64,000 nucleotides of DNA, taken from NCBI RefSeq assembly GCF_048263515.1, contig NZ_JBLXEC010000003.1, positions 1 through 64,000 of the forward strand. Reading direction: 5' to 3'. Positions 37,455 to 45,978 of the stretch are shown piece after piece. Both the position numbers and the translations under genes were made by a program. Source of the stretch: Marinovum sp048263515. Its GTDB lineage: Bacteria > Pseudomonadota > Alphaproteobacteria > Rhodobacterales > Rhodobacteraceae. Positions within the stretch are counted from its first letter, which is position 1. Every line of letters starts with the position of its first letter. The notes below the pieces were generated by a model. The model was not told the DNA's origin. It did not search any database and saw nothing but the letters and a program-made list of their open reading frames with translations.

Positions 37455-38225
37455 TCAGTCGCGGCCATCGTGCAGAAAGGCCGGCTTGTCCGGTGCCGAA
37501 AGCTCGGCACTGTAACGATAGCCACCAAGGTCGAAGCCCAGCAGGTCCTCCGGCCTGCGCAGCCGGTTCTGCACCAGGTAGCGCGCCATCGATCCGCGCG
37601 CCTTTTTCGCAAAGAAGCTGATGATCTTGGGCTGGCCGTTCTTCATGTCGTAGAATTGCGGCGTGATCACCTGCAGTTTCAGCGCCTTTAAATCGACCGC
37701 GCCGAAATATTCCTGGCTGGCGCAATTCACCAGCACCTCGCTGCCGGTAGCCTCGCCCTGCGCGTTCAGCGCCTTGGCGATCCGGTCGCCCCAGTAATGG
37801 TAGAGGTTGCTGCCACGTCGGGTCTTGAGCCGCGAGCCCATTTCGAGCCGGTAGGGCTGGATCGCGTCGAGCGGCCGCAATACGCCGTAAAGCCCCGAGA
37901 GCACCCGCAGGTGATCCTGGGCATAGCGCAGCTCGTCTTCGTCCAGCGAGCGCGCCTCCAGCCCCTGGTAGGTGTCGCCGGCAAAGCCGAAGATCGCCGG
38001 GCGCGTGGCCTCTGGCACGGGCGCGGCCTCGAAGCTCTTGAACCGGTCGCGGTTGAGCCTGGCCAGATCGTCGGACAGCCCCATCAGCCCCTTGAGATCA
38101 CCCAGCGTCAGGTTGCGCGCGGTCTTGACCAGCCGCAGCGCCTCGTCCTGCATCGCGGGCTCGGTCGTTTCGACCGCAACCTCTGACCAGTCCAGCCGTT
38201 TGGCCGGGGAAATCACCACGAGCAT
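37455..38225 (-). CDS. yaaA: Peroxide stress protein YaaA (DUF328/UPF0246)
   Basis: A 256-residue cytosolic protein of the YaaA family, which lowers free iron and limits Fenton damage during hydrogen peroxide stress. Typical segments are MLVVISPAKRLDW at the start, YQGLEARSLDEDEL in the middle, VNCASQEYFGAVD and KKARGSMARYLVQNRL near the end. Length matches relatives. GGAGG precedes the ATG. It follows recQ on the same strand after about 48 bases and may be co-transcribed. Confidence 0.93.
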   Translation of the reverse strand: MLVVISPAKRLDWSEVAVETTEPAMQDEALRLVKTARNLTLGDLKGLMGLSDDLARLNRDRFKSFEAAPVPEATRPAIFGFAGDTYQGLEARSLDEDELRYAQDHLRVLSGLYGVLRPLDAIQPYRLEMGSRLKTRRGSNLYHYWGDRIAKALNAQGEATGSEVLVNCASQEYFGAVDLKALKLQVITPQFYDMKNGQPKIISFFAKKARGSMARYLVQNRLRRPEDLLGFDLGGYRYSAELSAPDKPAFLHDGRD

Positions 38226-38273
38226 CCTGCACCTCCGCCTTCTGGTCGGGCCCCTTGCCCGCCGAGGGCTGAC

Positions 38274-40319
38274 CTAGCTTGCCTCGCGCAGAACGTCCAG
38301 AAAGGCTGCGCCGAAACGTTCCGTCCGGCGTTCGCCCAGCAGCCGCTCCAGCTCTTCCGGTACCGAGGGGCGGCGTTCGGCAACCTTGGCCAGTTGCGCG
38401 GCCGAACAAGACAGCGGCTTTTCGGTGCCGCATTCGCCGCGCGTCAGATCGGCCTGAACCTGCATCAGCCGGTCATAGACCGAGCCGGCGTCGCGGCCCG
38501 CCAGCTTGCGGCGGCTGGGGTGCATCTCTTCGCCGGCGCCGGTGATCACCGAGAGGAAATCGGCGCCGTAGCTCGCCAGCTTCTTGGCGCCGACACCGGA
38601 GATCCGCGCCATTTCATCCAGGCTGGCGGGGCGGGTTTCGGCCATCTCGACCAGCGTGCGGTCGTTGAAGATGATATAGGCCGGCACGCTCGCCGCCTCG
38701 GCCAGAGCGCGGCGCTTGGCCTTGAGCGCCGAGAGCAGCGGCGCATCCTCTTCCGAGACCATCGCCTTGACCGCCGGGCGGCGCTTGGCCTGAGCCTTGG
38801 CGATGGTGTCGCGGCGCAGGGTGATCGAGGCCTCGCCGCGCAGAATGGGCCGCGCTGCCTCGGTCATGCGCAGGGCGCCGTGGCGCTCGGGATCGGGGCG
38901 CATCAGGTCGTGGCCCATCATCTGCCGGAACACCGCCTGCCAGCCGCGCTTGTCGAACTCGCGCCCGACGCCGAAGGTCGGCAGCTGGTCATGGCCCTTC
39001 TGCCGGACTTTGTCCGTCTCGTTGCCCATGACGATGTCGATCAGATGGCCGGCGCCGAACCACTCGCCGGTGCGCAGCGCCGCCGAGAGCGCCTTGCGCA
39101 CGGCGTCGGTGGCATCGAAGGTCTCGACCGGGGTCTGGCAGAGGTCGCAATGACCGCAGGCCACGGCCTCTTCCCCGAAATAACCCAGCAACGTCTTGCG
39201 GCGGCATTCCAGCGCCTCGGCCAGACCCAGCAGCGCGTTCAGCCGGCCGTGGTCGGCGGCGCGGCGTTCCGGCGGGGCCAGCCCCTCGTCGATCTGGGTG
39301 CGGCGCAGGCGGATGTCATCGGGGCCGAAGAGCGTCAGGGTCTCGGCCGGCCCGCCGTCGCGGCCGGCGCGGCCGATTTCCTGGTAATAGGCCTCGATGC
39401 TCTTGGGCAGGTCGGCATGGGCGACCCAGCGGATGTCGGGCTTGTCGACCCCCATGCCGAAGGCGACGGTGGCGACGACGATCAACCCGTCCTCGCGGGC
39501 AAAGCGGCTCTCGACGATGCGGCGGTCCTCGGCCTCCATGCCGCCGTGGTAGAAACAGGCGGTATGGCCATCCTCGGCCAGCGCGCGGGCCAGCCCCTCG
39601 GTCTTGGCGCGGGTGCCGCAATAGACGATGCCCGACTGGCCGCGGCGGGCGGCGGCAAAATCGAGGATCTGCCGGCGCGGGCTGTCCTTGGGCTGAAAGG
39701 CGAGGTGGATGTTGGGCCGGTCGAAGCCGCGCAGAAAGCGCGCGGGCTCTTCGCCGTCGAACAGCCGGGTGACGATCTCGTCCTGGGTTTCGCGGTCGGC
39801 GGTGGCGGTGAAGGCGGCCAGTGGCACGCCCAGCTCGCGGCGCAGCTCGCCGATGCGCAGGTAATCGGGGCGGAAGTCATGGCCCCACTGGCTGACGCAA
39901 TGCGCCTCGTCGACGGCGATCGAGCTGACGCCGATGCGGCGCAGCATCTGCATGGTGCCGCCGGCGGCCAGCCGCTCCGGCGCGAGGTAAAGGAGCTTGA
40001 GCGTGCCGTCCTCAAGCGCTTGCCAAACCGCCTCGGTCTCTTCGGGGGTGTTGCCGGAGGTCAGGGCGCCGGCATTGACGCCGGCCTCACGCAGCCCCCG
40101 CACCTGATCGCGCATCAACGCGATCAGCGGCGAGATCACCACGGTCACGCCCTCGCGCATCAGCGCAGGCAGCTGGAAGCAGAGCGACTTGCCGCCACCG
40201 GTGGGCATGATGGCCAAGACGTTCTCGCCGCGTGCCACGGCTTCGGCGATCTCACCCTGGCCGGGGCGAAATCCGTCGAATCCGAACACGTCCCGCAAAA
40301 GCGTGGCGGCGTCGTCCAT
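38274..40319 (-). CDS. recQ: ATP-dependent DNA helicase RecQ
   Basis: RecQ (681 residues) is a 3'-to-5' DNA helicase for recombination and restart of stalled forks. Walker A is GGGKSLCFQLPA, the DExH box is DEAHCVSQWGHDFRPDY, and motif VI is QEIGRAGRDG. The RQC zinc module is shown by CRRKTLLGYF and CGHCDLC. A C-terminal HRDC domain follows (about 525-600), and the tail after it may be a diverged second one. Length is slightly longer than E. coli RecQ. The start MDDAATLLRDVFGFDGFRPGQ fits the family. Confidence 0.96.
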   Translation of the reverse strand: MDDAATLLRDVFGFDGFRPGQGEIAEAVARGENVLAIMPTGGGKSLCFQLPALMREGVTVVISPLIALMRDQVRGLREAGVNAGALTSGNTPEETEAVWQALEDGTLKLLYLAPERLAAGGTMQMLRRIGVSSIAVDEAHCVSQWGHDFRPDYLRIGELRRELGVPLAAFTATADRETQDEIVTRLFDGEEPARFLRGFDRPNIHLAFQPKDSPRRQILDFAAARRGQSGIVYCGTRAKTEGLARALAEDGHTACFYHGGMEAEDRRIVESRFAREDGLIVVATVAFGMGVDKPDIRWVAHADLPKSIEAYYQEIGRAGRDGGPAETLTLFGPDDIRLRRTQIDEGLAPPERRAADHGRLNALLGLAEALECRRKTLLGYFGEEAVACGHCDLCQTPVETFDATDAVRKALSAALRTGEWFGAGHLIDIVMGNETDKVRQKGHDQLPTFGVGREFDKRGWQAVFRQMMGHDLMRPDPERHGALRMTEAARPILRGEASITLRRDTIAKAQAKRRPAVKAMVSEEDAPLLSALKAKRRALAEAASVPAYIIFNDRTLVEMAETRPASLDEMARISGVGAKKLASYGADFLSVITGAGEEMHPSRRKLAGRDAGSVYDRLMQVQADLTRGECGTEKPLSCSAAQLAKVAERRPSVPEELERLLGERRTERFGAAFLDVLREAS

Positions 40320-40415
40320 GGGGCAAGACCTGCGATATCTGTGTCAAACTGCTCTCAGACGAACAATCACACATTGAGATTCGGTGAACAAGGCCCAGAC
40401 AGGCAGAGCGCCGCG

Positions 40416-40492
40416 TCCCGGGCCTGACCCGGGACCTCTTGGCTGGCCGGTCGCCGGGGCCCGAGGCGAGGCCCCGGAGCGGGGTCCGGGGC
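40416..40492. repeat. Two REP palindromes between recQ and yggT
   Basis: TCCCGGGCCTGACCCGGGA at 40416-40434 and GCCCCGGA-N6-TCCGGGGC at 40471-40492 are members of the same palindromic family as 36331-36502. They lie in the 178-base gap upstream of recQ and downstream of yggT. Confidence 0.75.
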
Positions 40493-40497
40493 GGGCG

Positions 40498-40785
40498 TCA
40501 GATCAGGCCGAAGAGCTCTGGCAGGATGAAATCGCGCAGCGAGATCAGCACGATGAAGGCCACCAGCGGCGCGAGATCAAGCGGCCGCGTGTCCGGCAGG
40601 ATATTGCGGATCGGGCGATAGATCGGCTCGAGCAGGCGGTTCAGACCGTGCCAGATTTGCGCGACCAGCGGCTGATGCAGGTTCAACACCTGAAAATTGA
40701 TCAGCCAGCTCATGATGATATGGGCGATCATGATAAAGAACGCCACATCGAGGATGAGCTTCAGGGGCCCGTAAATCGCGTACAT
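40498..40785 (-). CDS. YggT family membrane protein
   Basis: A 95-residue inner-membrane protein with two hydrophobic segments (about 8-30 and 67-90) separated by a loop holding LEPIYRPIRNILPDTRPLDLAP, the YggT signature. Family members are linked to cell division, osmotic stress or cofactor insertion in different bacteria, with no settled biochemical role. I chose ATG 40785 (MYAIYGPLK) because relatives start there; the frame is open to 40836. The ribosome site GGAG is about ten bases upstream. Stands alone, divergent from a thioesterase gene. Confidence 0.88.
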   Translation of the reverse strand: MYAIYGPLKLILDVAFFIMIAHIIMSWLINFQVLNLHQPLVAQIWHGLNRLLEPIYRPIRNILPDTRPLDLAPLVAFIVLISLRDFILPELFGLI

Positions 40786-40910
40786 CTCGTGTCTTTCTCC
40801 GGCTGTGCGCCGTCTAGGTAAGCGTGGCGCGACCAAAGCACAAGTGTCGCTGCGTCACGGCTTGCCCGTGGGTCGGGCGCGGCGCACACGGGCGGCCGGA
40901 GGTATTTCAC

Positions 40911-41447
40911 ATGTATCCTTTCATCCGCATGTTCAAGGAACTCTACGTGCATCGCAAGGCGCCGCCCTTGCCGATCGACGGCACGCATGTGTCGCATCAC
41001 ATGTGCTGGCCCTGGGACATCGACTTCTGGATGGAGCTGAACAACGGCCGGACGCTGACGCTCTTCGACCTCGGCCGCATTCCCCTGGCGCGGCGCACCG
41101 GTCTGATCCCGGTGCTGCGGCAGAAGAAATGGGGGCTGACGGTGGCAGGCTCCTGCGTGCGCTACCGGCGGCGGATCCGGCCGTTCGAGCGGTTCGAGAT
41201 GCGGACACGGGCGGCGGGGGTGGACCATCGGTTCATCTACATGGAGCAGTCGATGTGGAAGGCCTCTGGCGAATGCGCCAACCACGCGATGTACCGCACG
41301 GCGGTCACCGGTCCTGCGGGGATCGTGCCGCCGTCCGAAGTGATGGCAGCGATGGGCGTCACCGAGATGCCGGAGCTTCCGGCGCACGTGACCGCATGGA
41401 TCACCGCCGAAGACACAAGGCCCTGGCCGCCGATGGCAGACCGCTGA
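40911..41447 (+). CDS. Acyl-CoA thioesterase-like protein (4HBT hotdog fold)
   Basis: A 178-residue hotdog-fold protein. The segment MCWPWDIDFWMELNNGRTLTLFDLGR is similar to 4-hydroxybenzoyl-CoA/acyl-ACP thioesterases of the FadM-YbgC kind, with a conserved aspartate and asparagine in the active-site helix. Substrate is unknown. ATG 40911 is preceded by GGAGG eight bases upstream; the open frame to 40824 has no similarity. It ends just before a member of the 170-bp repeat family. Confidence 0.85.
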   Translation: MYPFIRMFKELYVHRKAPPLPIDGTHVSHHMCWPWDIDFWMELNNGRTLTLFDLGRIPLARRTGLIPVLRQKKWGLTVAGSCVRYRRRIRPFERFEMRTRAAGVDHRFIYMEQSMWKASGECANHAMYRTAVTGPAGIVPPSEVMAAMGVTEMPELPAHVTAWITAEDTRPWPPMADR

Positions 41448-41460
41448 ATTCCGCGCCCCG

Positions 41461-41632
41461 CGCGCCGGACAGCGGCTGCCCGCGGGGTGCCGCTGCAACG
41501 ATAGTTCGGCGGCGATTTATCCCAGTTAAATCCTGAGAACCTCTGAGCGCAGCACAAAGCTCAGCCGAAGCGGCAGCCCGGGGGGCGGGCAGCCGCTGGC
41601 CAGGCGGCCTGCGGCCTTGAGTCCGGGCCGGG
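41461..41632. repeat. 170-bp inverted-repeat-bounded intergenic element, copy C
   Basis: The left arm GGACAGCGGCTGCCCGC and the right arm GCGGGCAGCCGCTGGCC are near-perfect inverted repeats about 105 bases apart. The centre carries GATTTATCCCAGTTAAA. The element shares both arms and centre with the two copies at 45979-46361. It occupies most of the 305 bases between the thioesterase and the MFS gene; the rest (41633-41752) shows no feature beyond the upstream region of the transporter. Confidence 0.75.
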
Positions 41633-41752
41633 AAAGGCTCGGGCCATGGGGCTTCCGAGCTGACCCGACCTCCACATCCAAACACCGCAACAACAAAGTC
41701 TTGCGCCAACCCCGGCACTCGGGCTTAACCCTGTAAAACCGCGGGGGGCATC

Positions 41753-43105
41753 ATGGACGCGACGAAACGGAAACGGATCTGGGGCTGGTTCTTCTTCGAC
41801 TGGGCCAGCCAGCCGTTCAACACCCTGCTGCTGACCTTCATCTTCGGCCCCTATGTCAAGGAACTGGTGGGCGACGGCACCACCGCCCAGGCCGCCTGGG
41901 GCTATGGCATCGGCGCCGCCGGTCTGGTGATCGCGCTCTGCGCCCCGGTGCTGGGCGCCATCGCCGACACCTCTGGCCAGAGGATGCGCTTCATCTGGGT
42001 GTTCTCGTTGATGTACGTGCTGGGCTCGGCGGTGCTGTGGTATGCCGCGCCGGGCGACTTCAACCTGCTGCTGATCCTGCTGGCCTTTGCCATCGGGCTG
42101 ATCGGCATGGAGTTCGCGACGATCTTCACCAACTCGATGCTGCCCGACCTCGGCACCAGGGAAGAGATCGGCCGCATCTCCGGCAATGGCTGGGCCTTCG
42201 GCTATGTCGGCGGGCTGGTGGCGCTGGTGATCATGCTGGCGCTTTTTGCCGAAAGCGCCGAGACCGGGCGCACCATGCTGGGCCTCGCACCGCTCTTCGG
42301 GCTCGACCCGGAAACCCGCGAAGGCACGCGCTTTGTCGGGCCGCTGACGGCGGTCTGGTACGTGATCTTCATGGTGCCCTTCTTCCTCTGGGTGCGCGAC
42401 CCAAAGCCGGTGACGGCGCGCAAGGGCGCGTTGGTCCAGGCGCTGCGCGATCTCAGGGGCACCCTGCGCCGCCTGCCGCGCTCGCCCTCGCTCTTTGCCT
42501 ATCTCGCCAGCTCGATGTTCTACCGCGATGCGCTGAACGGCATGTATGTCTTCGGCGGCATCTATGCCGCCGGGGTGCTGGGCTGGACCGTGGTCGATGT
42601 CGGCATCTTCGGCATCCTGGCGATCATCTCCGGCGCGCTGTTTGCCTGGCTGGGCGGCATGTGGGACGCGCGCTTCGGCCCGAAGCCGGTGATCACCGCC
42701 GCGATCCTGGCGCTGACCTTTGCGGCGATCTCGACGGTGCTGGTCTCGCCCACCTCGCTCTATGGCATGGCGCTGCCAGAGGGCTCTTCGCTGCCCGACA
42801 TTGCCTTCTACGGCATCGGTGCGATCATCGGTGCGGCGGGCGGCGTCCTGCAGTCCGCCAGCCGCACGATGATGGTGCGTCAGGCCAACCCGGAACGCAT
42901 GACCGAGGCCTTCGGACTCTATGCTCTGGCGGGCAAGGCGACCTCGTTTCTGGCGCCTTTGTCGATCGGCGTGACGACCCAGATCACCGGCTCTCAGCAA
43001 TTGGGCGTAACCCCGCTCATCGCCCTTTTCCTGATCGGACTTTTGTTGCTACGCTGGGTCAAACATGAGGGAGACCGAGCAGCATGGTCCGACCGTTCCG
43101 AGTAG
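41753..43105 (+). CDS. MFS transporter of the UMF1/Atg22-like family
   Basis: A 450-residue inner-membrane protein with about twelve hydrophobic helices. The N-terminal WGWFFFDWASQPFNTLLLTF is the hallmark of the UMF1 family, related to yeast Atg22 vacuolar amino-acid exporters. The loop with DTSGQRMRF replaces the usual MFS motif A. Substrate is unknown. Its last 22 bases overlap the mepA start in another frame, so the two genes are coupled. Confidence 0.9.
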   Translation: MDATKRKRIWGWFFFDWASQPFNTLLLTFIFGPYVKELVGDGTTAQAAWGYGIGAAGLVIALCAPVLGAIADTSGQRMRFIWVFSLMYVLGSAVLWYAAPGDFNLLLILLAFAIGLIGMEFATIFTNSMLPDLGTREEIGRISGNGWAFGYVGGLVALVIMLALFAESAETGRTMLGLAPLFGLDPETREGTRFVGPLTAVWYVIFMVPFFLWVRDPKPVTARKGALVQALRDLRGTLRRLPRSPSLFAYLASSMFYRDALNGMYVFGGIYAAGVLGWTVVDVGIFGILAIISGALFAWLGGMWDARFGPKPVITAAILALTFAAISTVLVSPTSLYGMALPEGSSLPDIAFYGIGAIIGAAGGVLQSASRTMMVRQANPERMTEAFGLYALAGKATSFLAPLSIGVTTQITGSQQLGVTPLIALFLIGLLLLRWVKHEGDRAAWSDRSE

Positions 43106-44028
43106 CCAGCCTTACGATTTTCTGTGCCCTTCTCGCCGCTTGCGGCGGCGGTGACGGTGTCAGCACGAGGGCCACCCTGGCCAGCGCCCCACAGGCCACC
43201 ATCGGTGATTCCATGGGGGTCCTGTCCAGCAAGCAGGCCAAGCAGCTGTTCGGCGCCAAACGCGCCGGATCGGCGCAATCGCCGGCCCCCTACGGCAGCT
43301 ATGCCAAGGGCTGCCTAGCCGGTGGCATGCAACTGCCGGAAACCGGCCCGACCTGGCAGGCGATGCGCCTGTCGCGCAACCGCAACTGGGGCCATCCCCA
43401 GATGATCGACTACCTGCGCAAGCTGTCGGCAAGGGCGGCGCAGCTGCCGGGCTGGAACGGGCTTTATATCGGTGACATCTCGCAGCCGCGGGGCGGCCCG
43501 ATGCTGACCGGCCATGCCAGCCACCAGATGGGCCTTGACGCCGACATCTGGCTGCGCCCGGCCAGCAACCTCGGGCTGTCGCAACAGGCGCGCGAGTCGA
43601 TCTCGTCGATCTCGATGCGGCGCTCGAACGGCGCCTTCACCAACGACAAGTGGTCGCCCGAGCATCACGCCCTGGTCAAGGCCGCGGCCTCTGATCCCCG
43701 GGTGGCGCGGATCTTCATCTTTCCCGGCGCCAAGGTGCAGATGTGCAACGACGAAAAGGGCGACCGGTCCTGGCTGCGCAAGGTGCGGCCGTGGTGGGGA
43801 CATCACTACCATTTCCACGTGCGGCTGGCCTGCCCCTCCGGTGCAAGCGGCTGCGTCGACCAGAACCCGCCACCCGCCGGTGACGGCTGCGCCGAGGCGC
43901 AGGGCTGGGTCGACCGCATCCTCAATCCGCCGCCGCCCGATCCGAACGCTCCGCCGCCCAAGCCCAAGCGCGAACTGGTGCTGGCCGACCTGCCGCTGCA
44001 ATGCGCCAGCGTGCTGGAGGCGAACTGA
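43084..44028 (+). CDS. mepA: Penicillin-insensitive murein endopeptidase MepA
   Basis: MepA (314 residues) is a zinc LAS-type peptidase that cuts D-Ala-mDAP cross-links in peptidoglycan. Metal ligands are visible in GHASHQMGLDADIW and HHYHFHVRL. The N-terminus MVRPFRVASLTIFCALLAACGG has a lipobox LAAC, so it is probably a lipoprotein; E. coli MepA is instead a soluble periplasmic protein. Several cysteines (CLAGG, CNDEKG, CPSGASGC) fit disulfides. Overlaps the MFS gene by 22 bases and is followed after six bases by a phytase-like lipoprotein, making a three-gene unit. Confidence 0.93.
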   Translation: MVRPFRVASLTIFCALLAACGGGDGVSTRATLASAPQATIGDSMGVLSSKQAKQLFGAKRAGSAQSPAPYGSYAKGCLAGGMQLPETGPTWQAMRLSRNRNWGHPQMIDYLRKLSARAAQLPGWNGLYIGDISQPRGGPMLTGHASHQMGLDADIWLRPASNLGLSQQARESISSISMRRSNGAFTNDKWSPEHHALVKAAASDPRVARIFIFPGAKVQMCNDEKGDRSWLRKVRPWWGHHYHFHVRLACPSGASGCVDQNPPPAGDGCAEAQGWVDRILNPPPPDPNAPPPKPKRELVLADLPLQCASVLEAN

Positions 44029-44034
44029 AGTCAC

Positions 44035-44919
44035 ATGAACCGTATTCTCAGGGCGGCCTGCCTCGGCCTGGCGGGCCTCGCCAGTGGCTGCATTGCCGCC
44101 GAAACCCCGACGCAGGCGCGGCATGTGCAGAGCTTTTCCTGGCGCAGCTCTGCGCCGGGCTTTGGCGGCATGTCGGCCATCGAACTGGCCGAGGACGGCG
44201 AGAGCTTTGTCGCGATCTCGGACCGTGGCGCCTACGTCGAAGGGCGTCTGCTGCGCAAGAACGGCCGCATCGTCAGCGTCGAGAGCAGCGCGCCGCAGCC
44301 GCTGCTCGACACCGAGGGCAAGCCGATGCGCCGCAAGCAGGCGCAGGATGCCGAGGGGCTGGCGATCGACGCCAAGGGCCGGCGCTACATCTCGTTCGAG
44401 GGCGATCACCGGGTCTGGGCCTATCCGACCATGGGCCGCGCCGAGGCGCTGCCGGCACATCCCGATTTCGCCGGGCTGCAGAACAATTCCTCGCTCGAGG
44501 CGCTGGCGGTCGACAGCCGCGGCTGGCTCTACACCCTGCCGGAACGCTCTGGCCAGATGACCCGGCCCTTCCCGGTCTATCGCTTCAACGGCAAGTCCTG
44601 GGACCAGCCGTTTTCGATCCCGCGGATCGGCGGCTTTCAACCCACCGGCGCCGATATCGGCCCCGACGGCATGTTTTACCTTCTGGAGCGGGAATTCACC
44701 GGCCTGGGCTTCCGCTCTCGGGTCCGCCGCTTTGCCCTGAGCGCCAAGGCGCTGGGCGACGGCGAGGTGCTGCTGGAGAGCCACCTGGCCAAACATGACA
44801 ACCTCGAGGGCCTCTCGGTGACCCGCACCCCGGCCGGGCAGATTCGCCTGACCATGGTGTCCGACGACAACTTCAACGCCTTCCAGCGCAGCGAGATCGT
44901 CGAATACCTGCTGCCCTGA
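44035..44919 (+). CDS. Lipoprotein with phytase-like esterase domain
   Basis: A 294-residue protein beginning MNRILRAACLGLAGLASGC, a lipoprotein signal with the lipobox cysteine at 19. The rest matches the 'esterase-like activity of phytase' family: a beta-propeller with FGGMSAIELAEDGESFVAISDRG, DAEGLAIDAKGRRYISFEGD and HDNLEGLSV repeated blades. The reaction is not established from sequence. It follows mepA after six bases. Two REP palindromes follow its stop. Confidence 0.85.
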   Translation: MNRILRAACLGLAGLASGCIAAETPTQARHVQSFSWRSSAPGFGGMSAIELAEDGESFVAISDRGAYVEGRLLRKNGRIVSVESSAPQPLLDTEGKPMRRKQAQDAEGLAIDAKGRRYISFEGDHRVWAYPTMGRAEALPAHPDFAGLQNNSSLEALAVDSRGWLYTLPERSGQMTRPFPVYRFNGKSWDQPFSIPRIGGFQPTGADIGPDGMFYLLEREFTGLGFRSRVRRFALSAKALGDGEVLLESHLAKHDNLEGLSVTRTPAGQIRLTMVSDDNFNAFQRSEIVEYLLP

Positions 44920-44929
44920 GCGCGCGGCT

Positions 44930-44990
44930 GCCCCGGACCTGCTCCGGGGCCTCCACCGCCGCCCATGAGGCCCCGGAGCAGGTCCGGGGC
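44930..44990. repeat. Pair of REP palindromes after the phytase-like gene
   Basis: GCCCCGG-N7-CCGGGGC occurs at 44930-44950 and again in opposite sense at 44970-44990, separated by 19 bases. The pair can also fold as one large stem. It probably serves as the 3' boundary of the MFS-mepA operon. Confidence 0.8.
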
Positions 44991-45000
44991 GCGGTTTCGC

Positions 45001-45027
45001 TTGACCGAAGGCCCTCCGCTCTATAAG
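45001..45027 (+). promoter_or_regulatory. Candidate promoter of yhhQ
   Basis: TTGACC (45001-45006) and TATAAG (45022-45027) each match five of six consensus positions, with a short 15-base spacer. The start would be near 45034, at the beginning of the GCCCGTT stem below. Confidence 0.5.
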
Positions 45028-45031
45028 CCCC

Positions 45032-45082
45032 GCCCGTTCCCGATCAGGGGGCCAAGTCGCCGCAACCTTGCAAAAAACGGGC
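45032..45082 (+). promoter_or_regulatory. Hairpin leader of yhhQ
   Basis: GCCCGTT (45032-45038) pairs with AACGGGC (45076-45082), which ends eight bases before the yhhQ ATG where a ribosome site is expected. CCC-GATCA-GGG lies inside. The fold would cover the initiation region. A queuosine-precursor-sensing element is conceivable, but the sequence does not fit the preQ1-I consensus that I know. Confidence 0.35.
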
Positions 45083-45089
45083 ATCAGAC

Positions 45090-45740
45090 ATGACACGCAC
45101 TCATCTTCCCGGCATTCTTGCCATGGCCGCCATCGTCGTGGCCTCGAACATCCTGGTTCAGTTTCTCCTTCTCGACGGCCTCCTGACCTGGGGCGCCTTC
45201 ACCTATCCGCTGGCCTTTCTGGTCACCGACGTGATGAACCGCGTCTATGGCGTGGCTGCCGCGCGCAAGGTCGTGCTGGCCGGGTTCGTCACCGGGGTGA
45301 TCTGTTCGCTGATCGGGTCGCAGATCATGCTGCAGGGCGATGGCTACACCTATGCCGCCGTGCCGCTGCGCATCGCCGTGGCCTCTGGCGTCGGGTTCCT
45401 GGTGGCGCAGCTCACCGATATCGCCGTCTTCGACCGGTTCCGTGGCGGACGCTGGTGGCGCGCGCCGCTGGTCTCGACGCTGGTGGGCTCGGCGCTGGAT
45501 ACCGCGCTGTTCTTTACCATCGCCTTTTCCGCCTCGGTCACCTTCTTCGGCGCCGAGGCCGATGGCGCGGTCAACTGGGCCTGGGAGGCGGTGCCCTTCT
45601 TCAACGCCGGCCCGCTGGCGCCGCTCTGGGTGACGCTGGCCTTTGCCGACTGGCTGGTGAAGCTGGCGCTGGCGCTGATTGCATTGATCCCGTTTCGGGC
45701 AATCGTCGCGCGGCTTGGGCAAAATCGCGCTCTGGCCTGA
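45090..45740 (+). CDS. yhhQ: Queuosine precursor transporter YhhQ (VUT family)
   Basis: A 216-residue inner-membrane protein of COG1738, which imports 7-cyano-7-deazaguanine or related precursors for tRNA queuosine. Six hydrophobic segments are visible; FTYPLAFLVTDVMNRVYG and the following ARKVVLAGF are family signatures. ATG 45090 begins MTRTHLPGILAMAAIVVASN. No strong GGAG lies upstream, and the leader hairpin covers that region. Ends 40 bases before the start of the candidate RNA promoter region. Confidence 0.92.
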   Translation: MTRTHLPGILAMAAIVVASNILVQFLLLDGLLTWGAFTYPLAFLVTDVMNRVYGVAAARKVVLAGFVTGVICSLIGSQIMLQGDGYTYAAVPLRIAVASGVGFLVAQLTDIAVFDRFRGGRWWRAPLVSTLVGSALDTALFFTIAFSASVTFFGAEADGAVNWAWEAVPFFNAGPLAPLWVTLAFADWLVKLALALIALIPFRAIVARLGQNRALA

Positions 45741-45791
45741 AAAAACCTTTTGCGATTTGTCTCGTCCGTGCCATGATTCTCATACGGACAA

Positions 45792-45968
45792 CAAACAGAA
45801 AGGAGGTGCTTCAGTGTCTAGAGAGGTATTGGAGAAAGGTGTCGGAACAGTTCGGGGGGACGCCCTCTGAGGCAGCCCTTGGGGGATCGCTCCCTCGAAT
45901 TGGTAGGACCTAACCGGCCCCACCTCCTGACATTCTCGAAGGGCCATGCCGCAGGGCATGGCCCTTTT
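45792..45968 (+). ncRNA. Candidate structured small RNA or leader with SD and anti-SD octamers
   Basis: This segment ends in a strong terminator: GGGCCATGCC and GGCATGGCCC (45941-45964) followed by TTTT. AGGAGGTG at 45801-45808 is exactly complementary to CACCTCCT at 45921-45928, which can close the molecule; CACCTCCT is also the anti-Shine-Dalgarno core of 16S rRNA. Weak promoter-like TTGTCT (45757) and TCATAC (45780) lie upstream. AGGAGG precedes GTG 45814, which would open an 18-codon peptide ending at TGA 45868; GTG 45806 opens 35 codons in another frame. No frame is convincing as a conserved protein. The 5' end is my estimate. Confidence 0.5.
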
Positions 45969-45978
45969 CGTTTGGCAG

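Noticed and set aside
45032..45082. preQ1-I riboswitch call for the yhhQ leader
   Set aside because: The small stem, loop and A-rich tail of preQ1-I are not in the required order; only a simple inverted repeat is visible.
45068..45913. Long frame overlapping yhhQ and the small-RNA candidate
   Set aside because: Its first part is out of phase with the conserved YhhQ protein; only its last 35 codons might be translated, and these are discussed with the RNA.
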